Of a stretch of 5,144 nucleotides of DNA, positions 1 to 5,144 are shown piece by piece. Made by a program: the position numbers and the translations under genes. The notes beneath the pieces are model-generated. The model saw only the letters and a program-made list of their open reading frames with translations, was not told where the DNA came from and did not search any database. How positions within the stretch are numbered: the stretch's first letter is position 1; the number at the start of each line of letters is the position of its first letter. This DNA comes from Verrucomicrobiota bacterium (GTDB lineage Bacteria > Verrucomicrobiota > Verrucomicrobiia > Limisphaerales > UBA11358): positions 1 to 5,144 of the forward strand of contig JAJPKI010000111.1 of NCBI GenBank assembly GCA_021323835.1, written 5' to 3'.

Positions 1-621
1 CGCGAACAAGTGGCGGCCGGCCGGGAGATGCATTGGCTGCGAGTCGATCGTTACGTGCATGGCGAGGCAGAGAAGCCGGACGCGTTTTACTTTCAGCCGG
101 TGCCGTGCATGCACTGCGAAAATGCGCCGTGCGAAGTCGTTTGTCCCGTCGGCGCGACGCTGCACGACAAGGAAGGATTAAATTTACAGGTCTATAATCG
201 CTGCGTCGGCACGCGTTATTGCTCGAACAATTGTCCTTACAAAGTCCGTCGCTTCAATTTTCTCGAATATGCCGATTACAAAACGCCGAGTCTTAAGCCG
301 ATGTGGAATCCGAACGTGACCGTGCGCTGGCGCGGCGTGATGGAAAAATGCACTTATTGCATTCAGCGTATCAGTGCAGCGCGAATCAATTCTGAAAATG
401 AGAATCGAAAAATCCGCGACGGCGAAATCAAAACGGCGTGCCAACAGGTTTGTCCGGCAAACGCGATTGTCTTCGGCGATTTGAGCGATGCGAATTCGCG
501 CGTTTCAAAATTAAAAACGCATAAGCTGAATTTTCTGATGCTCGGACAATTGAACACGCGACCGCGCACGAGCTATCTCGCGAAACTGCGAAATCCAAAT
601 CCGAAATTGCAAAATGGCTGA
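1..621 (+). CDS. actB: Alternative complex III iron-sulfur subunit ActB, C-terminal part (5' truncated)
   Basis: The frame is open from base 1 and ends at TGA 619-621, giving 206 visible residues. The family is about 1000 residues long, with an N-terminal molybdopterin-oxidoreductase-like domain that lies outside the window. The visible part is the four-cluster ferredoxin domain, which works on the periplasmic side. It starts just after where the first cysteine motif should be; REMHWLRVDRY is a family hallmark. Visible cysteines, numbered from base 1, are C36-C39-C44-C48, C68-C74-C78, C117-C120 and C147-C151, eleven in all. The C68 group has Thr71 where a classical CX2CX2CX3C motif has its second Cys. 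With four cysteines expected upstream this gives 15, consistent with three [4Fe-4S] and one [3Fe-4S] cluster. The tail (LNTRPRTSYLAKLRNPNP) is typical of ActB. The stop overlaps the actC start by 8 bases. GTG at 10 is only an internal codon, not a start. Confidence 0.95.
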   Translation, partial: REQVAAGREMHWLRVDRYVHGEAEKPDAFYFQPVPCMHCENAPCEVVCPVGATLHDKEGLNLQVYNRCVGTRYCSNNCPYKVRRFNFLEYADYKTPSLKPMWNPNVTVRWRGVMEKCTYCIQRISAARINSENENRKIRDGEIKTACQQVCPANAIVFGDLSDANSRVSKLKTHKLNFLMLGQLNTRPRTSYLAKLRNPNPKLQNG

Positions 622-2020
622 AACCGTTTCAACCGAAGTTGCCAACGAACCGGCGAAAGCGATTTCGCCGCTCGGTTATCCGTCGCAATTGCTCGCGCCC
701 GGGGAAAATTTTGAATCCGTTACGGAAACAATTGGCTCAATCGTTTTGCGACCGCGCCAGCCGAAGAGTTGGATTTTCGGCGCGGCCATCGCATTTGCGT
801 TGCTGATGATTTTCTTTTTTGCTGTTTCTTATTTACTCTATCGCGGCGTCGGCATTTGGGGAATCAACATTCCGGTCGCGTGGGGATTTGCGATTGTGAA
901 TTTCGTCTGGTGGATTGGAATCGGTCACGCGGGAACTTTTATTTCCGCAATTCTACTTTTGCTTCACCAAAAATGGAGAACTTCGATAAATCGCCTGACC
1001 GAAGCGATGACACTGTTCGCCGTCGCGTGCGCGGGGATGTTTCCGTTGCTGCATCTTGGCCGGCCATTCGTCTTTTACTGGCTGCTGCCGTATCCCGATA
1101 CAATGGGCCTCTGGCCGCAATTTCGCAGTCCGCTTGTCTGGGACGTTTTTGCTGTCGGCACTTACTTCACCGTGTCGCTGATTTTTTGGTATGCCGGTTT
1201 AATTCCCGATTTGGCGACGCTTCGTGACCGCGCAAAAACTCGCGCAAAAAAAATTACGTTCGGCATTCTCGCGCTCGGCTGGCGTGGCTCGGCAAAACAT
1301 TGGCAAAATCATCAATCCGCATATTTACTTTTGGCGGGACTCGCGACGCCGCTCGTTTTGTCCGTTCACAGTGTTGTGAGCTTCGATTTTTCCGTCGCGC
1401 TCGTCCCCGGCTGGCATTCGACAATTTTCCCGCCATATTTCGTTGCCGGCGCGATTTATTCCGGCTTCGCGATGGTGCTGAATATCATTATTCCAATTCG
1501 CAAACTTTACGGACTTGAAAATTTAATCACGCAACGCCATCTCAACAACATGGCCGTCGTGATGCTCGCGACCGGAATGATGGTCGCTTACGGCTATGTG
1601 ATGGAAGCGTTCATGGCGTGGTATAGCGGCGACATTTTTGAGCAATTCATGATGGCGAACCGCGCTTTCGGTCCGTATGGCTGGATTTTTTGGGCGCTCA
1701 TGCTGCTCAACGTTTTAATTCCGCAACTGCTCTGGTCGAGAAAAATTCGCACGAATCCCGTCGCGCTCTTTTTCGTCGCGCTGTCCATCAACATCGGAAT
1801 GTGGGTTGAACGATTCGTCATCGTCATCACGAGTTTGAACCGCGATTTCACGCCGTCCGCATGGCACATGTTTTATCCGACGATTTGGGATTGGGCGACA
1901 CTCTTCGGCAGCGTCGGTTTGTTTGCGACATTAATTTTCTTGTTCATCCGGTTCCTGCCGATGATTGCCATTTCGGAAAGCCGTAAAATTGTTCACGAGC
2001 GAAAGGAAGGAAAATTGTGA
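614..2020 (+). CDS. actC: Alternative complex III membrane subunit ActC (NrfD/PsrC family, quinol-binding)
   Basis: 468 residues, normal length for ActC. It is an integral membrane protein of the polysulfide reductase NrfD family that, with the ActB iron-sulfur domain, forms the quinol oxidation site. A polar N-terminal arm of about 50 residues is followed by ten hydrophobic helices at roughly 53-75, 88-112, 127-147, 172-196, 235-255, 270-295, 311-334, 355-373, 383-404 and 425-450. Conserved ACIII patches are visible: FPLLHLGRP with His147, LVWD with Asp177, and WVERFVIVITSLNRDF near 397-412. By comparison with the family, I infer that His147 and Asp177 line the quinol pocket. The ATG at 614 lies inside the end of actB (ATGGCTGA, 8-base overlap). 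No Shine-Dalgarno is visible before it, so translation is probably coupled to actB. Its TGA at 2018-2020 overlaps the GTG of actD. Confidence 0.96.
   Translation: MAETVSTEVANEPAKAISPLGYPSQLLAPGENFESVTETIGSIVLRPRQPKSWIFGAAIAFALLMIFFFAVSYLLYRGVGIWGINIPVAWGFAIVNFVWWIGIGHAGTFISAILLLLHQKWRTSINRLTEAMTLFAVACAGMFPLLHLGRPFVFYWLLPYPDTMGLWPQFRSPLVWDVFAVGTYFTVSLIFWYAGLIPDLATLRDRAKTRAKKITFGILALGWRGSAKHWQNHQSAYLLLAGLATPLVLSVHSVVSFDFSVALVPGWHSTIFPPYFVAGAIYSGFAMVLNIIIPIRKLYGLENLITQRHLNNMAVVMLATGMMVAYGYVMEAFMAWYSGDIFEQFMMANRAFGPYGWIFWALMLLNVLIPQLLWSRKIRTNPVALFFVALSINIGMWVERFVIVITSLNRDFTPSAWHMFYPTIWDWATLFGSVGLFATLIFLFIRFLPMIAISESRKIVHERKEGKL
2005..2010 (+). promoter_or_regulatory. Ribosome binding site of actD
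   Basis: GGAAGG (within AAAGGAAGG) inside the end of actC lies 6 bases before GTG 2017, an ideal spacing. It supports GTG 2017 as the actD start over the in-frame GTG at 2023, which is 12 bases away. An out-of-frame ATG at 2021 followed directly by TGA also falls within reach of this site. Confidence 0.75.
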
Positions 2021-2556
2021 ATGTGAACGAAAATATTTACGGCTTGATGGCCGAATTTCCCGGCGGCAAAGAAATTTTAGCCGCTGCGAAATCCGCTCAC
2101 GAACACGGCTATCGAAAAATGGAAGCGTTCACGCCATTTCCAATTGAAGGCCTGTCCGAAAATCTAGGACAAAAAAAATCATTCGTGTCGTCAATCGTTT
2201 TGATTTGCGGCATCGGCGGGGGACTCGGCGGTTATTTCATGGAATGGTATGCGAACGTCATCAGTTATCCGCAAAACATCGGCGGTCGTCCGCTCAACGT
2301 ATGGCCAATGTTCATTCCCATCACATTTGAGCTGACGATCTTATCCGGTGCACTTGCCGCAATCATTGGAATGCTCGCGCTGAACAAATTGCCGGAACCG
2401 CATCATCCGGTTTTCAACGTTCCCGAATTTGAGCGCGCTTCTACTGACAAATTTTTCCTCTGCATTGAGGCTGATGACCAGAAATTTGATTTGAATGCGA
2501 CGCGAAAATTTTTGGAAACGCTCAAACCGGAAAAAATTTTGGAGGTCGAAAAATGA
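2017..2556 (+). CDS. actD: Alternative complex III subunit ActD (DUF3341)
   Basis: 179 residues, matching DUF3341 proteins found in act operons. ActD is a peripheral membrane subunit with two helices that packs beside ActC and ActF; no redox cofactor is known for it. The protein begins with a soluble ferredoxin-fold-like segment (IYGLMAEF, then a helix, residues 7-45), which includes the typical HGYRKMEAFTPFPIEGL patch. It has helix 1 at about 56-78 (glycine-rich, CGIGGGLGGYFMEWY) and helix 2 at about 97-123 (PMFIPITFELTILSGALAAI). A conserved linker PEPHHPVFN (127-134) leads to a soluble tail with FFLCIEADD. The start is GTG 2017, overlapping the actC stop by 4 bases (GTGA) and preceded by GGAAGG at 6 bases. 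An A8 tract at 2171-2178 encodes Gln-Lys-Lys without breaking the frame. The TGA overlaps the actE start by 4 bases. Confidence 0.94.
   Translation: MNVNENIYGLMAEFPGGKEILAAAKSAHEHGYRKMEAFTPFPIEGLSENLGQKKSFVSSIVLICGIGGGLGGYFMEWYANVISYPQNIGGRPLNVWPMFIPITFELTILSGALAAIIGMLALNKLPEPHHPVFNVPEFERASTDKFFLCIEADDQKFDLNATRKFLETLKPEKILEVEK
2541..2545 (+). promoter_or_regulatory. Ribosome binding site of actE
   Basis: GGAGG within the last codons of actD, 7 bases before ATG 2553. It is the strongest Shine-Dalgarno sequence in the window. It fixes the actE start and the predicted lipoprotein signal that follows it. Confidence 0.8.
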
Positions 2557-3128
2557 AATTCGTTCCAAAATTATTTTTTGTGCTCGGAATGTTTGTCGCT
2601 GTTATCGGTTGCCGCCGCGACATGTTCAACCAGCCAAAATCCAATCCGTTGCGCGAAAGCAATTTCTTTCCCGACGGCGCGGCATCGCGACCGATTCCAC
2701 CGCACACCGTTTCGCGAAATGATTTGGAAAATGACGAGGCCTTTTACACCGGCATGATTGGCACAAATCTCGTTACCGATTTTCCAATTCAAATTACGCG
2801 TGAAGTTCTTGAACGCGGACGCCAGCGCTTCGAAATCAATTGCGTTCCCTGCCACGGCGAAACCGGCGAAGGCAACGGCATCGTCGTTCAACGCGGATTT
2901 CCCGCGCCGCCGTCGTATCACATTGACCGATTGCGCAATGCGCCTGTCGGCCATTTCTTCGACGTGATGACGCGCGGCTACGGCGTGATGTTTTCGCAGG
3001 CCTCGCACGTCACACCCGAAGACCGCTGGGCCATCGCGGCTTATATCCGCGCCTTGCAATTCAGCGAAAATGCAAGATTCGCGGACGTGCCGACCAATGA
3101 AGTCGCAAGATTACAAATCGCACCATGA
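2553..3128 (+). CDS. actE: Alternative complex III monoheme cytochrome c lipoprotein ActE
   Basis: 191 residues. Residues 1-20 form a type II lipoprotein signal: Lys2 and Lys6, a hydrophobic core, then lipobox V-I-G-C with Cys20 as the predicted lipidated residue, so the mature protein is anchored to the membrane facing the periplasm. After it comes the ActE hallmark CRRDMFNQPKSNP and FFPDGAASRPIPP (to about 50). A class I cytochrome c domain follows: heme motif CVPCH (Cys97, Cys100, His101) and a distal segment RGYGVMFSQASHVTPEDRW, with Met146 the likely sixth heme ligand. The closing helix is AIAAYIRALQ. ActE passes electrons on from the ActA/ActB chain to soluble cytochrome c or the oxidase. 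The start is ATG 2553, with GGAGG 7 bases upstream and a 4-base overlap (ATGA) with actD. The TGA overlaps ATG of actF by 4 bases. Confidence 0.95.
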   Translation: MKFVPKLFFVLGMFVAVIGCRRDMFNQPKSNPLRESNFFPDGAASRPIPPHTVSRNDLENDEAFYTGMIGTNLVTDFPIQITREVLERGRQRFEINCVPCHGETGEGNGIVVQRGFPAPPSYHIDRLRNAPVGHFFDVMTRGYGVMFSQASHVTPEDRWAIAAYIRALQFSENARFADVPTNEVARLQIAP

Positions 3129-4297
3129 ATGAAATTCTTTTCAGATTAAATCGCCTGCAAAAAATTTCCTTTGCCGTTGGAATTCTATTTTTGATTTTGT
3201 GCGGCTTCGGCGTCGCCATTGCGCCGCAGAAATTTTTTATTTCATGGCTGTGGTCATTCATTTTTTGGATTGGCCTGACGCTCGGCTGCTTCAACGCTGC
3301 GATGATTCATTATCTCACCGGTGGTCGCTGGGGAAGTTCGACGCGCCGGTTTTTCGAAGCCGGATTTATGACGCTGCCGCTGATGGGGATTTTTTTCATT
3401 CCAGTTCTTTTTGGCCTACACTTTTTATATCCATGGGCACGGCCTAACGAAGTTTCCGGCGACAAAATCCTTCAGCAAAAGATTATTTACGAAAATTTTC
3501 CGGCGTTTCTCGCTCGCGCCATTTTCTTTTTTGGAATTTGGATTTTAATTGCGACGCGGTTGCGCAAATGGTCGCTGCAGCAGGATTTAATGTCAGACGT
3601 CTCGCCGACAATCAAAATGCGCACGTTAAGCGGGCCGGGCATCGTCATCGTTCCGTTGACCATCACGTTTGCATTTGTGGATTGGATTATGTCCATCGAA
3701 CCGGCTTGGTTCTCGACTATTTTTGGCGTCATCCTTTTGGCTGGAGAAATTCTCATCGCCGTCGCCTTCGTCATTCTCTTGCTCGCGTGGTTCCGGCCAT
3801 TTCCACCGCTAGCAGAAATCGCAAATGAAAAACAATTTCACGACCTCGGAAATCTTCTGCTCGCGTTTGTGATGTTTTGGACTTACGTCGCGTTTTCGCA
3901 ATTTCTCATCATTTATTCCGGCAATCAGCCGCACGAAATCGGCTGGTATTTGCGCCGCATTTGTGGAAACTGGAAATTTCTCGCCGGCGCGGTTGTCGCG
4001 TTTCATTTTTTTGTTCCATTCTGTGTGCTGCTTTTTTGCGCCGCTAAAAAAAATATTCGACGGCTCGCCATTATCGCTGCGCTTCTCTTTGTCGCGCACA
4101 TTCTGGAAATTTTTTGGACGATTGCGCCGACGTTTTATCGCGACGGAATTTCAATTCATTGGACCGATTTTGCCGCGTGGCTTGGCATCGGCGGAATGTG
4201 GCTCGGTGTTTTTGCTGGAAACCTGAAATGTCATCCGTTGCTCGCCCGGAACGACCCGCAAATTGAAAATTCAATCGCAAAAACTGCCAATGCCTGA
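3125..4297 (+). CDS. actF: Alternative complex III membrane subunit ActF (NrfD-like quinol:cytochrome c oxidoreductase)
   Basis: 390 residues. This is the second large membrane subunit of ACIII, related in fold to ActC. In known ACIII structures it does not contact an iron-sulfur cluster directly; its part in proton movement is debated. Ten helices are visible at about 13-33, 39-63, 77-100, 126-145, 170-190, 197-222, 240-264, 285-306, 312-333 and 347-366. Family patches include FFISWLWSFIFWIGLTLGC (37-55), MIHYLTGGRWG (60-70), FIPVLFGLHFLYPWA (91-105), FVDWIMSIEPAWFSTIFG (184-201) and FWTYVAFSQFLIIYSGNQP (251-269). The C-terminal LKCHPLLARNDPQ (368-379) resembles the usual HPLLP..DPR tail. 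ATG 3125 overlaps the actE stop by 4 bases (ATGA), and no good Shine-Dalgarno precedes it. The TGA at 4295-4297 lies within the first codons of the next gene. An A8 tract at 4046-4053 keeps the frame. Confidence 0.95.
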   Translation: MNEILFRLNRLQKISFAVGILFLILCGFGVAIAPQKFFISWLWSFIFWIGLTLGCFNAAMIHYLTGGRWGSSTRRFFEAGFMTLPLMGIFFIPVLFGLHFLYPWARPNEVSGDKILQQKIIYENFPAFLARAIFFFGIWILIATRLRKWSLQQDLMSDVSPTIKMRTLSGPGIVIVPLTITFAFVDWIMSIEPAWFSTIFGVILLAGEILIAVAFVILLLAWFRPFPPLAEIANEKQFHDLGNLLLAFVMFWTYVAFSQFLIIYSGNQPHEIGWYLRRICGNWKFLAGAVVAFHFFVPFCVLLFCAAKKNIRRLAIIAALLFVAHILEIFWTIAPTFYRDGISIHWTDFAAWLGIGGMWLGVFAGNLKCHPLLARNDPQIENSIAKTANA

Positions 4298-4769
4298 AAA
4301 CACAAAACAATTTTCCGTTTCGCCGGAATCGCTCGAAGCGAAGCACGAAACGCGCGACCGCAATCCGCGCAATGTTTTAATCATTGCAATTTCAGCGACG
4401 GCCTTGCTCGCCATATCGCTCATCGTTTCGGGAATTATGTTCGGCAAATTTTCCGCGCATCGTCAAATACAGCAAATGCAATCGCTGGGGATTTTAACCG
4501 CGCCGACTCTTGCGCCGCTCGCGCGCTTTCCGAAACCGAATCTGCAAATTGACGACGACCATGCGCAAATGACGTCGCTGCTCGCGGCGCAAAACGAGAA
4601 ATTGAACAGCTACGGCTGGGTTGACCGTTCGAATGGAATTGTCCGAATTCCGATTGACCGCGCGATGGATTTAATTCTCGAACGCGGCTTACCGACGCGA
4701 ACAAACGGAAATTCGCAAACCGACGGCACGCCGTTGCAATTGATTCAGAATATTTCGCAGCAACAATGA
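4290..4769 (+). CDS. Small single-helix membrane protein of unknown function between actF and sco
   Basis: 159 residues from ATG 4290. I do not assign a function. A polar, basic N-terminal stretch (1-28, ending in RDRNPRN) precedes one hydrophobic helix at about 29-51. Positive charge before the helix suggests N-in/C-out, leaving about 105 residues in the periplasm. That part has a proline-rich linker (72-84, ending FPKPNLQ), an acidic DDDHAQM segment, and a compact patch YGWVDRSNGIVRIPIDRAM (108-126) followed by ERGLP. From memory, proteins with this patch sit beside Sco and cytochrome oxidase genes in several phyla, which suggests oxidase or ACIII assembly or a small structural subunit; this is inference. 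There are no cysteines and no heme motif, so it is not a redox carrier. ATG 4290 gives an 8-base overlap with actF (ATGCCTGA), the same arrangement as actB/actC. A start at TTG 4263 is possible but less likely. No Shine-Dalgarno is visible. Confidence 0.85.
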   Translation: MPENTKQFSVSPESLEAKHETRDRNPRNVLIIAISATALLAISLIVSGIMFGKFSAHRQIQQMQSLGILTAPTLAPLARFPKPNLQIDDDHAQMTSLLAAQNEKLNSYGWVDRSNGIVRIPIDRAMDLILERGLPTRTNGNSQTDGTPLQLIQNISQQQ

Positions 4770-5144
4770 AAATTATTTTCGCCATTTCAATTTTGATTTC
4801 GCTTTTGCTTTCGGCAAATGCCGCGAACAACTCGCTCACCGACGAACAATTGCTGCAAATCAAGTTCGACCAAAAATTAAACTCGCAGGTTTCACCGGCG
4901 CTGAACTTTCGTGACGAAACCGGAAAACAAATCCAACTCGGAAATTATTTTGGCAAACGGCCAGTCGTTTTAATTCTCGGTTATTACGGTTGCCCGATGC
5001 TTTGCACACTGGTTTTGAACGGCGCCACCGAAAGCTTTCGTGATTTGAAAACAAATGTGGGCGAACAATTTGACGTCATTTTTGTGAGTATTGACCCGAC
5101 GGAAACGCCACAACTCGCCGCTGAAAAAAAGAAAAATTATGTGC
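4766..5144 (+). CDS. sco: Sco/SenC/PrrC family copper chaperone, N-terminal part (3' truncated)
   Basis: An open frame from ATG 4766 to the right edge gives 126 residues without a stop. Residues 1-19 look like a Sec signal (MKIIFAISILISLLLSANA), with likely cleavage after ANA at 19/20. There is no lipobox, so the protein is periplasmic or stays anchored by an uncleaved signal. The thioredoxin-like Sco fold follows: a substrate-loop strand (ALNFRDETGKQIQL), strand PVVLILGYYGCPMLC with the copper-binding CX3C pair Cys76 and Cys80, helix LVLNGATESFRDL, then strand FDVIFVSIDPTETP. The third copper ligand, a His in the C-terminal part, lies outside the window. Sco proteins load or reduce the CuA site of cytochrome c oxidase subunit II, which fits a position behind an ACIII operon. 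The start overlaps the previous stop by 4 bases (ATGA), with no clear Shine-Dalgarno. Confidence 0.93.
   Translation, partial: MKIIFAISILISLLLSANAANNSLTDEQLLQIKFDQKLNSQVSPALNFRDETGKQIQLGNYFGKRPVVLILGYYGCPMLCTLVLNGATESFRDLKTNVGEQFDVIFVSIDPTETPQLAAEKKKNYV

Noticed and set aside
769..1227. A 152-codon + strand frame inside actC
   Set aside because: It is out of frame with ActC, which has ten clear membrane helices and family motifs. The shadow translation is rich in Arg, Cys and Phe and resembles no protein.
2171..2178. A8 tract in actD (and similar ones at 1246-1253 and 4046-4053) as a frameshift or programmed slippage site
   Set aside because: The reading frame continues correctly through each tract with family-typical sequence on both sides, and no downstream stimulatory structure or useful alternative frame is apparent.
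2571..3059. A 162-codon open frame on the - strand opposite actE
   Set aside because: It lies wholly antisense to a well-supported cytochrome gene, has no Shine-Dalgarno or recognisable domain, and its composition is that expected from the reverse reading of actE codons.
4263..4289. TTG 4263 as an upstream start of the small protein, adding nine residues
   Set aside because: ATG 4290 gives an 8-base overlap identical in form to the actB/actC junction. TTG 4263 would be a rarer start codon with a deeper overlap and no ribosome site.
4329..4341. Small inverted repeat TCGCT-CGA-AGCGA that might be a terminator
   Set aside because: The stem has only five pairs, there is no T tract after it, and it lies inside the coding region of the small protein with sco following directly.
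4435..4863. A 142-codon - strand frame opposite the small protein and the start of sco
   Set aside because: It is antisense to two overlapping genes with good start and stop logic, and it shows no family motif and no ribosome site.
1..5144. Search for CRISPR arrays, tRNA or rRNA genes, insertion sequences, attachment sites and promoters
   Set aside because: No direct-repeat array, tRNA-like structure, transposase or terminal inverted repeat was seen. Coding sequence fills the whole window, leaving no intergenic space for a convincing promoter or terminator.

Overview
The window is a stretch of one operon, all on the + strand. It encodes most of an Alternative Complex III (ACIII, the act quinol:electron-acceptor oxidoreductase) and the start of the terminal-oxidase assembly genes that usually follow it. 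The order is 3' part of actB, actC, actD, actE, actF, a small single-helix membrane protein of unknown function, then the 5' part of a Sco/SenC copper-chaperone gene that runs off the right edge. There is no intergenic DNA: each of the six junctions overlaps by 4 or 8 bases. The window therefore contains no visible promoter, terminator, RNA gene, mobile element, repeat array or CRISPR.

Layout: 1-621 is the C-terminal iron-sulfur domain of ActB. 614-2020 is ActC, a 10-helix NrfD/PsrC-type quinol-binding subunit. 2017-2556 is ActD, a two-helix DUF3341 protein. 2553-3128 is ActE, a monoheme cytochrome c lipoprotein. 3125-4297 is ActF, a second 10-helix NrfD-like subunit. 4290-4769 is the small unknown protein, and 4766-5144 is the truncated Sco.

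How they work together (family knowledge): ACIII replaces the bc1 complex in bacteria that carry it. Quinol is oxidised at ActC next to the [3Fe-4S] cluster of ActB. Electrons pass through ActB clusters and the hemes of ActA (expected upstream, not in the window) and ActE to a cytochrome c or directly to an aa3/caa3 oxidase. Sco delivers copper to the CuA site of oxidase subunit II, so coxB and coxA genes are expected downstream.

Organism: an aerobic or facultatively aerobic bacterium. The sequence mixes G+C-rich stretches (gcgcg) with many short A and T runs (aaattttt), a texture I associate with Verrucomicrobiota (Pedosphaera/Limisphaerales-like). ACIII also occurs in Bacteroidota, Planctomycetota, Acidobacteriota, Chloroflexota and some Proteobacteria, so this assignment is tentative. 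I see no sign of a wholly new system. The parts least explained by current knowledge are the small protein between actF and sco and the initiation region of actD.
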